Assembly (NCBI RefSeq): GCF_024171485.1
Contig: NZ_JALJZX010000002.1
Location: 62,001-126,000 of the forward strand
Source: Chryseobacterium sp. HSC-36S06
Lineage (GTDB): Bacteria; Bacteroidota; Bacteroidia; Flavobacteriales; Weeksellaceae
Reading direction: 5' to 3'
DNA length: 64,000 bases
Both the position numbers and the translations under genes were made by a program. Below, in pieces: positions 17,720-26,852 of the stretch. The notes beneath the pieces are model-generated. The model saw only the letters and a program-made list of their open reading frames with translations, did not search any database and was not told the origin of the DNA. Numbering within the stretch: position 1 is the stretch's first letter; every line of letters starts with the position of its first letter.

Positions 17720-18073
17720 ATGGAAAATGTACTCTCCAAAGAATGTAGATTGGCTGCGAAATTAATATTTGTTTCTGCGTTTATTACATTCATTTCTTTT
17801 TTATTAGATGATCAAATTTCAAAATCGGACGTTGCTTTCTCAGTACTATTGTTTGCTTTAGCATTAAATGTCGGAACTGGTTTTTTAGTGTTGAAAAATG
17901 TAAGTTGGATTAAGTATGTGCTTTTAATTATAACTTTTTTATATTTTGTTGGTATCTTTCTTAATCCCACCGCGCTTTTTAGAGGCGCAAGTCCTATCCT
18001 CCTAATAATTGATTTATTTTCGATTGTTCTGCAGATTTACATTTTAATCTTGCTATTTAAAACATCGAAGTAA
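17720..18073 (+). CDS. Small four-helix membrane protein, unknown
   Basis: A 117-residue hydrophobic protein I do not recognise. Four membrane segments are visible, around residues 14-30, 38-56, 61-80 and 92-114, with few charged residues between them. It starts 1 bp after the GSCFA stop and ends 20 bp before tatD, so it belongs to the same transcript. The DNA is AT-richer than its neighbours. No motif supports a function. Confidence 0.75.
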   Translation: MENVLSKECRLAAKLIFVSAFITFISFLLDDQISKSDVAFSVLLFALALNVGTGFLVLKNVSWIKYVLLIITFLYFVGIFLNPTALFRGASPILLIIDLFSIVLQIYILILLFKTSK

Positions 18074-18093
18074 CTAAATCTTAATCTATAAAA

Positions 18094-18855
18094 ATGATCG
18101 ATACCCACACCCATTTATATTCCGAAGAATTCGATGATGACCGAAAAGAAATGATCAATAGAGCTCTTAATAAAGGAGTTTCTAAATTTTATCTTCCGGC
18201 AATTGATTCGGAATCACACGAAAAGATGCTGGCCTTGGAAAGTGATTATCCACAGCAGATTTATTCGATGATGGGACTTCATCCGTGTTACGTAAAACCG
18301 GAAACCTGGGAAAATGAACTGAAAATTGTTGAAAATTATCTGAACAAAAGAAGTTTTCCAGCAATCGGAGAAATTGGAATTGATCTTTATTGGGACAAAA
18401 CCACTTTAGACATTCAGGTAAAGGCTTTTGAACAACAGATCGATTGGGCAATCGAAAGGGATTTACCCATTGTGATTCATACCCGTGAAAGTTTTGATGA
18501 AGTTTTTGAAGTTTTGGAAAGAAAGAAACACCCAAAACTCCGTGGAATTTTTCATTGCTTTTCAGGAAATCTTGAACAGGCAAAACACGCGATTGATCTG
18601 AATTTTATTTTGGGAATCGGTGGAGTAGTGACCTTCAAAAACGGAAAGATTGATCAGTTTCTGCACGGAATTCCTTTAGAGAAAATCGTGTTAGAAACCG
18701 ATTCGCCTTATCTTGCGCCGGTTCCGCACCGCGGCAAAAGAAACGAAAGTTCTTATCTTGATTTGGTAGCAGGAAAACTCGTGAATATTTACGGAAAAGA
18801 TTTTGGTGAAATCGACAGGATTACGACACAGAATGCTGAACGGTTATTTAAATAA
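18094..18855 (+). CDS. TatD family metal-dependent DNase/hydrolase
   Basis: A 253-residue TIM-barrel hydrolase of the TatD family, metal-dependent 3'-5' nucleases implicated in DNA repair. Metal ligands: the N-terminal HTH of MIDTHTHLY, E in AIGEIGID, H in PIVIHTRES, H in IFHCFSG, and D in LETDSPYLAP. The length is standard. It ends at the point where the leftward methyltransferase gene ends, with no gap. Confidence 0.94.
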   Translation: MIDTHTHLYSEEFDDDRKEMINRALNKGVSKFYLPAIDSESHEKMLALESDYPQQIYSMMGLHPCYVKPETWENELKIVENYLNKRSFPAIGEIGIDLYWDKTTLDIQVKAFEQQIDWAIERDLPIVIHTRESFDEVFEVLERKKHPKLRGIFHCFSGNLEQAKHAIDLNFILGIGGVVTFKNGKIDQFLHGIPLEKIVLETDSPYLAPVPHRGKRNESSYLDLVAGKLVNIYGKDFGEIDRITTQNAERLFK

Positions 18856-19827
18856 TTACTTCAGCTGATAAATTCCGAATACAAAATCACTCTTATTTGT
18901 CTTTAAAAATTCATCTTCAAGGTCAAATACCCTTTCGAGAATCTCTTTCTTTTCCGCATCTTCATTTACAAAATGATGCGCGATGTCTTTCAGTGCGCTT
19001 TGCAGAAGATTGTTACCGTATGGCTTTTCTTCTATAACATTAAAATAACGGTGAATTGCAGGTAAAATACTTATGGAATCTACACATTCCGAAGGGTCAG
19101 CGGCAATCATTCTGAGCACTCCGGAACCGGAATAACTGTTTTTGTACAGCCCTGTTTTAAAGATCTTCCTGAATTTTTTTGGGATAAGATCAATGGCTTT
19201 ATTGATGTAATTAATCTGTTCCTGTGAATACTGCAACCGGTTATTGCCCACAAACTCATTGATGATGAGATATCCGCCAGGTTTCAAATTTTTTACTGCA
19301 ACATTTTTAAGAAAATCATCCATTTTATCGAAATGATGAAGCGACGCATGAAAAAATACGATGTCATAGCGCTGAGGTTCGAAGTTGTACGTAATGACAT
19401 TTTCAGCAAAGAAAGAAATATTGTTCAGTTTCTTTTCCTGAGCGGATTTGGCTGCGTTTTGCAGTAATTTATCCGAAAAATCATAGCAGTGTACTTCCCA
19501 GTCAGGTCTAAGTTCTGCTAGTCTTATTTCGTGACTGCAAACCCCCGATCCCAGCGAAATTAGTTTTAGGTTTGTTTTGTCTTTAAAGTAATTTTTGGTG
19601 AGATAGTCTTCATATAGTTGATTCTCATCACCAGTGATCAGCCTGTTCCATCTTTTACGCACGTCAGGAATTATCCAGAAATTTGCGGTTTTAAGATTGC
19701 CGTTATTAAAGGCAGACTGCGTTCTTTTAAAGGCATTTATATTGAATTTTGATAGAAAGAAAGGTAATCCACGCTGATGGATTTTTATATAAATGTCGCT
19801 GAAATCTTCGGTAGTGATGATTCTCAT
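18856..19827 (-). CDS. Class I SAM-dependent methyltransferase
   Basis: A 323-residue Rossmann-fold methyltransferase. Motif I appears as LISLGSGVCSHEIRLAE near residue 94; then HCYDFS for the acidic ribose-binding residue, and YDIVFFHASLHHFDKMDDF and LKPGGYLIINEF for motifs IV-V. The substrate class is unknown; the N-terminal ~80 residues are not recognised. ATG 19827 is chosen over a TTG-type extension to 19875 because that extension would run into the terminator of the upstream helicase gene. It is convergent with tatD. Confidence 0.87.
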   Translation of the reverse strand: MRIITTEDFSDIYIKIHQRGLPFFLSKFNINAFKRTQSAFNNGNLKTANFWIIPDVRKRWNRLITGDENQLYEDYLTKNYFKDKTNLKLISLGSGVCSHEIRLAELRPDWEVHCYDFSDKLLQNAAKSAQEKKLNNISFFAENVITYNFEPQRYDIVFFHASLHHFDKMDDFLKNVAVKNLKPGGYLIINEFVGNNRLQYSQEQINYINKAIDLIPKKFRKIFKTGLYKNSYSGSGVLRMIAADPSECVDSISILPAIHRYFNVIEEKPYGNNLLQSALKDIAHHFVNEDAEKKEILERVFDLEDEFLKTNKSDFVFGIYQLK

Positions 19828-19872
19828 TATAATCTTTTTAAAAAGGGAAGTTATCGATTTAAATATAACCTG

Positions 19873-19904
19873 CAAAAAAAACCTTTCAAAAAATTGAAAG
19901 GTTT
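19873..19904 (-). terminator. Terminator after RhlE-type helicase
   Basis: Perfect 11-bp stem AAACCTTTCAA/TTGAAAGGTTT with an A4 loop; on the - strand it is followed by a T run (19873-19880). Confidence 0.88.
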
Positions 19905-19909
19905 AGCTG

Positions 19910-21163
19910 TTATTTGCTTCTGGAGAAATTACTCTTGTTTTTCGGTTTTTTGTAGCCGATATTTTCCTTAGACTGTGGCTTCGGGCGCGGAGTAAAAGAT
20001 TTGTTGTTAGAATCTCTTTTTTCCACCACCAGATTATCAGTATGAAAAGGGTGATCTTTCTCTACCGGAATTTTCTTGCCGATCAGTTTTTCTGTGCTTT
20101 TCAGGTTGATCAAATCCAGACCGTCAACGAAAGAGATAGAACTTCCGTCGGCGCCCGCGCGTCCGGTTCTTCCGATACGGTGAACATAAGTTTCGGAAAC
20201 ATCAGAAAGTTCGAAATTCACTACATATTTCAGTTCATCGATATCAATTCCACGCGCTGCGATATCGGTTGCGACAAGAATCCTTGTTTTCCCTGATTTG
20301 AAATTATTTAAAGCGTTTTGTCTTTGGTTTTGAGATTTATTCCCGTGAATGGCTTCAGCTGAAATCTTCTGTGACTGCAGTTTTCTTGCGATTTTATCTG
20401 CGCCGTGTTTCGTTCTGGAAAATACCAAAACCGAATCTGAAATATCATTCTGAAGGATATGCGTTAAAAGTTCAAGCTTATTTTCCTTGTCAACAAAATA
20501 TACTTTTTGCTTAATGGTATCTGCAGTTGCAGAAACGGGTGCTACAGCTACTTTTACAGGATTGTTAAGGATAGAATTGGCTAAAGTCTTAATCTCGTCG
20601 GGAAAAGTTGCAGAAAAAAACAGGGTTTGTCTTTGCTGCGGAAGAAGTTTTACAATTCTTTTCACATCGTGAACGAACCCCATGTCGAGCATTCTGTCGG
20701 CTTCATCGAGGACGAATATTTCCAGATGTTTCAGCGAAATAATTCCCTGAGAGATAAAATCCAGAAGTCGTCCAGGTGTTGCTACAAGTATATCAACGCC
20801 GCGTCTGAGTGCGTTTTCCTGTGCACCCTGTTTTACGCCGCCGAAAACCACAAGGTTTCTAAGTTTTAAGTGTCTTCCGTAAGCATTGAAGCTTTCTTCA
20901 ATCTGAATCGCCAACTCTCTGGTAGGCGTCAGGATTAAAGCTTTGATCTGATTGTTGCGGATGTTTTTTTCTGTAAGATTCTGAAGAATCGGGATGGCAA
21001 AAGCTGCAGTTTTCCCTGTTCCTGTTTGCGCAGTACCGAGGAGGTCTCTGCCCTGTAAAATACTTGGGATTGCCTGTTGCTGAATAGGTGTTGGTTGGGT
21101 GTAACCCTCTTCCTGTAACGCCTTAGCGATAGGATCGATTAAATTTAGGTCGGTAAAATTCAA
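19910..21163 (-). CDS. DEAD-box RNA helicase, RhlE-like
   Basis: A 417-residue ATP-dependent RNA helicase of the RhlE branch. Motifs: Q-motif [13 protein letters not shown], Walker [16 protein letters not shown] in [15 protein letters not shown] in FSATFP, and RGIDID with [13 protein letters not shown] in lobe 2. The C-terminal ~35 residues are basic and low complexity, as usual for RNA contact. It is smaller than the DbpA-type helicase at 11954 and lacks an RD linker. The promoter (21334-21341) is about 170 bp upstream, giving a long structured leader. Confidence 0.95.
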   Translation of the reverse strand: MNFTDLNLIDPIAKALQEEGYTQPTPIQQQAIPSILQGRDLLGTAQTGTGKTAAFAIPILQNLTEKNIRNNQIKALILTPTRELAIQIEESFNAYGRHLKLRNLVVFGGVKQGAQENALRRGVDILVATPGRLLDFISQGIISLKHLEIFVLDEADRMLDMGFVHDVKRIVKLLPQQRQTLFFSATFPDEIKTLANSILNNPVKVAVAPVSATADTIKQKVYFVDKENKLELLTHILQNDISDSVLVFSRTKHGADKIARKLQSQKISAEAIHGNKSQNQRQNALNNFKSGKTRILVATDIAARGIDIDELKYVVNFELSDVSETYVHRIGRTGRAGADGSSISFVDGLDLINLKSTEKLIGKKIPVEKDHPFHTDNLVVEKRDSNNKSFTPRPKPQSKENIGYKKPKNKSNFSRSK

Positions 21164-21297
21164 ATGAAATGTTTTTAATTAAAATAAAATGAGCTGCGTC
21201 ATTCTTTTTATAATGTAACGAAGGAATGAATTAGAAAATCCGTGAAATTTTCAGGGTTCCGCAGGGTTGCGGATTCATCAAGAATGACATCGTACAT

Positions 21298-21322
21298 AAA
21301 AAATCCTTCCGGCGAGGAAGGA
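21298..21322 (-). terminator. Hairpin with T-run in the rhlE leader
   Basis: Stem TCCTTCC/GGAAGGA (21304-21310 and 21316-21322), loop GGCGA, followed on the - strand by T6. It may end the DUF6438 transcript, but it also lies about 12 bp after the helicase -7 element, so it could act as an attenuator. Confidence 0.6.
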
Positions 21323-21333
21323 GTTCTGTGCTG

Positions 21334-21341
21334 CAAAGATA
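21334..21341 (-). promoter_or_regulatory. -7 element TATCTTTG for RhlE-like helicase
   Basis: Perfect consensus on the - strand. Transcription would start near 21328, giving a leader of roughly 165 nt before the ATG at 21163. Confidence 0.65.
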
Positions 21342-21367
21342 GTGTAAATATATTTAGTATAATTTCT

Positions 21368-21859
21368 TTACTGTGCGACTTTAGTCCACGTTTGGGTTTT
21401 GCGCAGATTTTCTATGAATGTGTAAAGTTCATCAAGCTTTTCAGTGCCTCCTTTTCCGTAATCTTCAATATGTTTTGAACTTCCGTCGGTAAATGTGATT
21501 CGTAAATGTGCGGTCGGTAAATCGGTAACGTTTTTATTTCCGTAATATGGTTTCAGATTTTTCAAATCCAAATCATCCAGAAGAGAGATAAGTTTATTGT
21601 AGTCGGGCTGTTTAATGGTGGTTTTAAAGATACCTTCTTTAGGTCCGCTGAAATCATCTTTGGACCTTCCTTCTGTAAAAGTGAATCTTTCAGCATCAAT
21701 CACCGCGGTTCTATCTGGATTAACAGTTATTTTAAAAATTGGGCAAAATCCAAAACAGGCTTCAGCATTATATTCAATCTTCGAATATTTCGACGTGTTT
21801 GGAGTTGCACATGAGAGGACGAAAACCATTGAGAGAAGAAAAAAGATATATTTCATCAT
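21368..21859 (-). CDS. DUF6438 lipoprotein
   Basis: A 163-residue predicted lipoprotein: hydrophobic N-terminus with lipobox VLSC (C17). The domain start AEACFGFCPIFKITV has the two-Cys CxGxCP pattern of DUF6438, a Bacteroidota family of unknown function. The remainder is beta-rich with a charged C-terminus (DYGKGGTEKLDELY). It probably sits in the periplasm or outer membrane. It is a single gene between obgE and the RhlE helicase. Confidence 0.82.
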   Translation of the reverse strand: MMKYIFFLLSMVFVLSCATPNTSKYSKIEYNAEACFGFCPIFKITVNPDRTAVIDAERFTFTEGRSKDDFSGPKEGIFKTTIKQPDYNKLISLLDDLDLKNLKPYYGNKNVTDLPTAHLRITFTDGSSKHIEDYGKGGTEKLDELYTFIENLRKTQTWTKVAQ

Positions 21860-21892
21860 ATTATTTTAAGGTGATGCGGCAATTTTTATTCC

Positions 21893-21924
21893 AAAAAAAA
21901 ATAGATTTGAGGTTCAAATCTATT
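21893..21924 (-). terminator. Terminator after obgE
   Basis: Perfect 11-bp stem AATAGATTTGA/TCAAATCTATT with a 3-nt loop and a T run on the - strand. Confidence 0.88.
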
Positions 21925-21946
21925 TTGTATAAGTTATTTCAGGAGA

Positions 21947-22930
21947 CTAGCCATGGAGTTTTTTCCAGATGGCATCTTTCAGTTCCATCAAACCTTCCTG
22001 CGTTACTGCTGAAAAGAAAATAGGTTTTCTCTTTTCCGGGAATTTACTGGAAATTTCTCCCTTCAGTTCTTCGTCGAGCATGTCGGCTTTAGAAATAGAA
22101 ACGATATAATCTTTATCCAAAAGTTCAGGATTAAACTTTTTCAGTTCGTTTTCCAGAATTTCAAATTCCTGATAATAATCCTCCGCATCCGCAGGGATTA
22201 AAAACAGAAGAATTGAATTTCTTTCGATATGTCTTAAAAACCGGTGACCTAATCCTTTACCTTCTGCAGCACCTTCAATAATTCCCGGAATATCGGCCAT
22301 TACAAAAGATTTGTAATTCCGGTAATCCACGATCCCTAAGTTGGGAGTAAGCGTCGTAAATGCGTAATCTGCAATTTTGGGTTTCGCTGCAGAAACTGCT
22401 GCCAGCAAAGTAGATTTTCCGGCATTTGGGAAACCTACAAGACCCACATCAGCCAAAAGTTTCAGCTCGAAAGTTACATAACCTTCTTCCCCTGGAAGTC
22501 CGGGTTGTGCGTATCTGGGAGTTTGATTGGTGGAGGATTTGAAATGTTCGTTCCCCATTCCGCCTTTCCCGCCGTGCATGATGATGATTTCCTGGCCGTC
22601 TTCCATGATTTCGGCGATAATTTCACCTTCTTCGTTTCTGGCAATGGTTCCGATCGGAACTTCAATATAAACATCTTCACCGTAAGCACCGGTGAGCTGA
22701 TTTTTTTGTCCGTTGTGACCGCGTTCAGCTTTGATGTGACGGGTGAAACGTAAAGGTAAAAGCGTCCATTCATGAGCATTTCCTTTCATAATTACGTGAC
22801 CGCCTCTTCCGCCGTCACCACCATCGGGACCGCCTTTCGGTATATATTTTTCACGGCGAAGGTGTGCAGATCCTGCACCGCCATGACCACTTTTACAGTG
22901 GATTTTTACGTAATCTACGAAATTTGACAT
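21947..22930 (-). CDS. obgE: GTPase ObgE/CgtA
   Basis: An essential ribosome-associated GTPase (327 aa) coupling 50S maturation and growth state. The Obg fold appears first: the glycine-rich [20 protein letters not shown] and [12 protein letters not shown]. The G domain follows with G1 [11 protein letters not shown]2/G3 regions and [20 protein letters not shown], then SKAD (G4). It lacks the C-terminal OCT extension found in some phyla, matching the short Bacteroidota form. It is the last gene of the leftward hpt-adk-obgE group and is closed by the terminator at 21893. Confidence 0.97.
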   Translation of the reverse strand: MSNFVDYVKIHCKSGHGGAGSAHLRREKYIPKGGPDGGDGGRGGHVIMKGNAHEWTLLPLRFTRHIKAERGHNGQKNQLTGAYGEDVYIEVPIGTIARNEEGEIIAEIMEDGQEIIIMHGGKGGMGNEHFKSSTNQTPRYAQPGLPGEEGYVTFELKLLADVGLVGFPNAGKSTLLAAVSAAKPKIADYAFTTLTPNLGIVDYRNYKSFVMADIPGIIEGAAEGKGLGHRFLRHIERNSILLFLIPADAEDYYQEFEILENELKKFNPELLDKDYIVSISKADMLDEELKGEISSKFPEKRKPIFFSAVTQEGLMELKDAIWKKLHG

Positions 22931-22995
22931 ATCTAATTAATTGTGAGTTCGCAGCTGTCGGCTCATGGTTTTTAAATTAACCATCAAGCCTTAAG

Positions 22996-23577
22996 CTATA
23001 AACTGATTTTCTCTACTTCAGCAAAGAGTTTAGCGGCAATTTCTTCAATTCCGCCAACGCCGTTTACTTCAACGTATTTGCCCTGCTGCTTGTAAAGTTC
23101 TGCAACTTCTGCAGTTTTTGTATAATATTCTTTAATTCTTGTTCTGATGATCTCTTCATTGGAATCATCTGTTCTACCGCTGGTTTCGCCTCTTTTAAGA
23201 AGTCTTTCAACCAGAATTTCATCACTCACGATCAGCGAAAGACATACTGAAATTTCATCATTCAGAATATCCTTAACAATAGTTTCCAGTGCGTCTGTCT
23301 GGTTTGCAGTTCTGGGATAACCATCGAAAATAAATCCGTTTGTATTGGTTGGTTTCTTCACTTCCTCGATCAGCATATCTGTTGTTACCTGATCCGGTAC
23401 CAGTTCTCCTTTGTCAATATATGATTTTGCCAGGATTCCTAGAGCTGTGCCGTTTTTCATGTTATAACGGAACAGGTCTCCTGTAGAGATCTGCTTCAGA
23501 TTAAATTTTTCAATCAGGTTCTGTGCCTGCGTACCTTTTCCGCTTCCGGGAGGGCCGAAGAGAACGATGTTTATCAT
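22996..23577 (-). CDS. adk: Adenylate kinase
   Basis: Adenylate kinase (193 aa) interconverts ATP, AMP and ADP in the cytosol. Walker A is GPPGSGKGTQA at the N-terminus; AMP-site residues lie in QISTGDLFRYNM; FDGYPRTANQ and RLLKRGETSGRTDD complete the core. The LID is the short type without a zinc-binding Cys4 insert. It is the middle gene of hpt-adk-obgE. Confidence 0.97.
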   Translation of the reverse strand: MINIVLFGPPGSGKGTQAQNLIEKFNLKQISTGDLFRYNMKNGTALGILAKSYIDKGELVPDQVTTDMLIEEVKKPTNTNGFIFDGYPRTANQTDALETIVKDILNDEISVCLSLIVSDEILVERLLKRGETSGRTDDSNEEIIRTRIKEYYTKTAEVAELYKQQGKYVEVNGVGGIEEIAAKLFAEVEKISL

Positions 23578-23629
23578 TTTTATTAGATTTATAATTTGAA
23601 GTTTTGAGAGGTTACACTCAAAATATTAT

Positions 23630-24184
23630 TTATTCATTGATACGGCCTTCTTCGAGCTGGTATAAATCCCGCAGATTTCTGCCCAGTTCATCATAATCTA
23701 AACCATAACCCAAAACAAATTTGTTCGGAATTTCTTTCCCGATATAATCAAGTTTAAATTCTTTTTTATAAACATCGGGTTTCAAAAGGAAAGATGCGAG
23801 TTTAACAGACTTTGGGCGCTGTGTTTCAGTGAAATACTGAAAAAGACTTTCTACCGTATTTCCTGTATCTACAATGTCTTCTACAAGGATAATGTGGCGG
23901 TCTTTAATGTCTTTTGTCAATTCCATTTTCTGGTAGACGATCCCTGTAGACTGGGTTCCTGCATAAGAACTCATCTGGATAAAAGCGATTTCGCATTTCC
24001 CGGGATAATGTTTCAGCAGGTCAGAAAAGAACATGATGACCCCGTTCAGAACTCCAATAAATACTGGAGTTTCGTCTTTGTAGTCTTCGTAAATTTTTAG
24101 CGCGGTGGCTTTTACAATTTCCTGAATTTCTGCGTCTTTCAGGTAAGGAACAAAAGTTTTGTCGTGAATTTGAATGGAGTCCAT
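23630..24184 (-). CDS. hpt: Hypoxanthine phosphoribosyltransferase
   Basis: A purine-salvage enzyme (184 aa) converting hypoxanthine or guanine plus PRPP to IMP or GMP. The PRPP-binding motif is IILVEDIVDTGNT near residue 97; the flexible-loop segment SSYAGTQSTG and the late DYIGKEIPNKFVLGYGLD, which grips the purine, are present. It is first in the leftward group and is preceded by a perfect -7 element (24201-24208). It stands back to back with purA, another IMP-using gene. Confidence 0.95.
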   Translation of the reverse strand: MDSIQIHDKTFVPYLKDAEIQEIVKATALKIYEDYKDETPVFIGVLNGVIMFFSDLLKHYPGKCEIAFIQMSSYAGTQSTGIVYQKMELTKDIKDRHIILVEDIVDTGNTVESLFQYFTETQRPKSVKLASFLLKPDVYKKEFKLDYIGKEIPNKFVLGYGLDYDELGRNLRDLYQLEEGRINE

Positions 24185-24200
24185 ATATATTTACAAAATG

Positions 24201-24208
24201 CAAATTTA
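24201..24208 (-). promoter_or_regulatory. -7 element TAAATTTG for hpt-adk-obgE
   Basis: Perfect TAnnTTTG on the - strand, 17 bp before the hpt ATG at 24184. Confidence 0.68.
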
Positions 24209-24284
24209 CAGTTTTTTAAGGAATTTTTTTGAATTATAAATTTAGACCATTCAAATTGATTCATTTACAGCAGTTGATAAAATT

Positions 24285-24298
24285 AATTAGGGTTAAAA
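24285..24298 (+). repeat. AATTAGGGTTAAAA direct repeat, copy 1
   Basis: A 14-bp motif upstream of purA that occurs again, identical, at 25807-25820 beyond purA. Its 3' edge touches the purA -33 element. Confidence 0.5.
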
Positions 24299-24299
24299 T

Positions 24300-24332
24300 T
24301 TTTGCGCAAAACCTTAATTAAATCTATTTTTG
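24300..24332 (+). promoter_or_regulatory. purA promoter
   Basis: -33 TTTTG at 24300-24304 and -7 TATTTTTG at 24325-24332, with a 20-bp spacer, close to the Bacteroidota ideal. ATG at 24357. Confidence 0.75.
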
Positions 24333-24356
24333 TAGAAATCTATAAAAAAGTAAAAT

Positions 24357-25643
24357 ATGTCAACTTATGTAGTTGTAGGTCTTCAGTATGGGGACGAAGG
24401 CAAAGGTAAAATTACTGACGTTCTGTCGGCTAAATCCGATTACGTAGTACGCTTCCAGGGCGGTGATAATGCAGGTCATACGGTATATGCAGGTGAGGAA
24501 AAATTCGTGCTGCACCTTCTTCCTTCCGGCGTTCTGCAGTGTAAGGGAAAATGCATTATTGCAAACGGTGTTGTTGTAAATCCAAAAGCATTCCTGAAAG
24601 AAATCGGTCAGATCGAAGAAAAAGGAATGAAAACGGATCACGTTTTTATCAGCAGGAGAGCCCATGTGATTATGCCTTACCATATTTTACTTGATACATA
24701 TCGTGAGGAAGAAGCCGGCGGAACGCATATCGGAACAACAAAAAAAGGAATCGGTCCCTGTTATGAAGATAAGATTGCCCGAGTAGGAATACGGATGGTT
24801 GATTTGCTGAATCCGGAAGTCCTCGAGGAGAAAATCAGAAAGAACCTTAAAATCAAAAATTCTCTTTTCGAAAAATATTTCGAAAAACCAACTTTGGAAT
24901 TTGATGAGATTTATAAAGAATTCCTGGAACTTGGTGAGAAACTGAAGGACAGAATTGTGGATACCGAAGTGGAACTCAATCAGGCGATCCACGACGGAAA
25001 AAACATTTTATTTGAAGGCGCGCAGGCTGCAATGCTCGATATTGATTTTGGAACTTATCCTTACGTAACCTCGTCTTCGCCTACAACCGGTGGCGTTTGT
25101 TCAGGTGCGGGCGTTCCTCCGACAAGTCTCAAAAATCTAATCGGAGTGGCTAAAGCATACACGACAAGAGTAGGTGAAGGGCCTTTCCCGACCGAGTTGG
25201 ATAATGAACTTGGCGAGAAAATAAGACAGATCGGTTTCGAATTTGGTGCTACTACCGGAAGGCCCAGAAGAACCGGCTGGCTCGATCTGGTTTCGCTGAA
25301 ACATGCAACCATGATCAATGGAATCAACAATCTGGTAATTACTAAATTAGATGTGCTTTCCGGAATTTCACCTATCAAAATCGCAACTAAGTATAAAACT
25401 GAGGACGGAAAAATCATCGATTATTTTACTTCTTCCACTACTAAACTTTATAATTACGAGCCGATTTACGAAGAACTGGAAGGTTGGACTGAAGACATTA
25501 CGAAAGTAAGAAGCTATGACGAACTTCCTCAAAATGCAAAGAAATACATTGAGTTTATCGAAAACTATTTAGGAATTAATGTGTATTTGGTCTCTGTAGG
25601 CCCTGAAAGAAGCCAGAACATCATCCGTAAAGAGTTGTTTTAA
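24357..25643 (+). CDS. purA: Adenylosuccinate synthetase
   Basis: A 428-residue enzyme joining IMP and aspartate with GTP to make adenylosuccinate, first step from IMP to AMP. The P-loop GLQYGDEGKGKITD opens the protein with its catalytic Asp; GDNAGHTV has the catalytic His; the IMP site is seen at FEGAQAAMLDIDFGTYPYVTSS and STTGRPRRTGWLDL-type residues (here ATTGRPRRTGW). Length is standard. A well-formed promoter and terminator make it a single-gene unit. Confidence 0.98.
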   Translation: MSTYVVVGLQYGDEGKGKITDVLSAKSDYVVRFQGGDNAGHTVYAGEEKFVLHLLPSGVLQCKGKCIIANGVVVNPKAFLKEIGQIEEKGMKTDHVFISRRAHVIMPYHILLDTYREEEAGGTHIGTTKKGIGPCYEDKIARVGIRMVDLLNPEVLEEKIRKNLKIKNSLFEKYFEKPTLEFDEIYKEFLELGEKLKDRIVDTEVELNQAIHDGKNILFEGAQAAMLDIDFGTYPYVTSSSPTTGGVCSGAGVPPTSLKNLIGVAKAYTTRVGEGPFPTELDNELGEKIRQIGFEFGATTGRPRRTGWLDLVSLKHATMINGINNLVITKLDVLSGISPIKIATKYKTEDGKIIDYFTSSTTKLYNYEPIYEELEGWTEDITKVRSYDELPQNAKKYIEFIENYLGINVYLVSVGPERSQNIIRKELF

Positions 25644-25662
25644 GATTCATTCAAATATTACT

Positions 25663-25697
25663 AAGCTGCTATATTAGATTTATAGCAGCTTTTTTTA
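25663..25697 (+). terminator. Terminator after purA
   Basis: Perfect 11-bp stem AAGCTGCTATA/TATAGCAGCTT with a 7-nt loop and a T run. Confidence 0.93.
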
Positions 25698-25962
25698 TTT
25701 CCTTTTTAAAATTAATTCGAAAATTTATATGAATATTTTAAATGCTGTATTTTCTTTTATAGGATTTTTTACGTTAAAATCTCTATTTATTAATACCTTG
25801 CTGATAAATTAGGGTTAAAAATTTACATTTTATTATGATATGAATAATTAATGTGAATAATTATCAAAAATTTGGTTTGTTATTTGATGATTATTTAAAA
25901 GTATTTAGATTTTAATTAAAATTAAGTAATTTGAATGCTGCTAAGTTTAACATTTAAATTGA
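25698..25962. other. AT-rich noncoding gap before tonB-like gene
   Basis: About 265 bp of very AT-rich DNA (319 bp between genes) after the purA terminator. It contains no credible reading frame. It holds the second AATTAGGGTTAAAA copy at 25807-25820. No perfect TAnnTTTG was found, only TAATTTG near 25926. It may include the tonB promoter or an easily melted element. Confidence 0.55.
25807..25820 (+). repeat. AATTAGGGTTAAAA direct repeat, copy 2
   Basis: Identical to 24285-24298. It lies mid-way in the AT-rich gap, about 150 bp before the TonB start. Role unknown. Confidence 0.5.
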
Positions 25963-26784
25963 ATGGTCATGAAAAATTTTTTAACTTCTGACAGAGAATC
26001 ACGGTTTAACGAGATTCTTTTCGAAAACCGAAACAAAAGCTATGGTGCGTACGTACTGCGAAACGAAGAGGGAATGATCCTGAAAAAATCGCTCTTCATT
26101 GGTGTAGCATTCTTCGCCGCAATTGCTTTAACGCCTTTATTAATTAATGCATTGCTGGTGAAAGAAACAGTACTGCCAGCGCCACCAATTATTCATGATT
26201 TAACGCCGATCCCCATTACCAGAGAAAAAGAGCCCGATGTTATCAAACCTTCGGCTCCAGTTGCACCAAAAGTAAATACTTATGATACCAGGGTTGCAAC
26301 TCCGACAAGAGATGCACGCGAAGTGAAACATGTAACTGCGGATCAAAAATTAAATGCGGTGCCGGGAACAGAAACAAGTTTAGATCATCCGCCTGTGCTG
26401 ACTCCACCGGTTATCGAAACTCCGCCAATCACTGCTCCAATTGTTCCTGAAGTTCCCAAAAAAATTGACAATACTCCGGTTACTAAAGTTGATGTAGAAG
26501 CAGCTTTCCAGGGTGGAATTAATTCTTTCAGGGGAAAAGTGGTGCAGAATTTCAATACCGGAGATTTTGAAGGGACGGGAGAGCTGATGAAAACAATGGT
26601 TACTTTTATTGTAGAAAAAGACGGAACCATTTCCAACATTAAAGCAACCGGAACCGACAGGGATTTTAACGTTGAAGCCGAACGTACCATCAGAAAAATT
26701 AATGGAAAATGGGCACCAGCTAAACTCAATGGCGAAAATGTAAGAAGTTATTTTAAGTTTCCGATTTCAATGATGTTCGAGTAA
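25963..26784 (+). CDS. TonB-family energy transducer
   Basis: A 273-residue TonB-like protein that would carry proton-motive energy from ExbB/ExbD to outer-membrane receptors. The cytoplasmic start LFENRNKSYGAYVLR is typical of Bacteroidota TonB; one membrane helix follows at about residues 43-65 (LFIGVAFFAAIALTPLLI), then a Pro-rich periplasmic spacer (PPVLTPPVIETPPIT), and the C-terminal TonB fold ending YFKFPISMMFE. ATG 25963 and ATG 25969 (two codons later) are both possible. No exbB/exbD nearby. It ends with a palindromic terminator. Confidence 0.92.
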   Translation: MVMKNFLTSDRESRFNEILFENRNKSYGAYVLRNEEGMILKKSLFIGVAFFAAIALTPLLINALLVKETVLPAPPIIHDLTPIPITREKEPDVIKPSAPVAPKVNTYDTRVATPTRDAREVKHVTADQKLNAVPGTETSLDHPPVLTPPVIETPPITAPIVPEVPKKIDNTPVTKVDVEAAFQGGINSFRGKVVQNFNTGDFEGTGELMKTMVTFIVEKDGTISNIKATGTDRDFNVEAERTIRKINGKWAPAKLNGENVRSYFKFPISMMFE

Positions 26785-26813
26785 ATAAAACACCTTAAAG
26801 CGTAAATATTAAC

Positions 26814-26852
26814 TTATCCACAAAATACCAGGTTTTGTGGATAATTTTTTTT
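26814..26852 (+). terminator. Terminator after tonB-like gene, built from two DnaA-box sequences
   Basis: Stem TTATCCACAAAA/TTTTGTGGATAA (12 bp, 26814-26825 and 26833-26844), 7-nt loop, T8. Each arm holds a perfect TTATCCACA, in opposite orientation. Confidence 0.85.
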
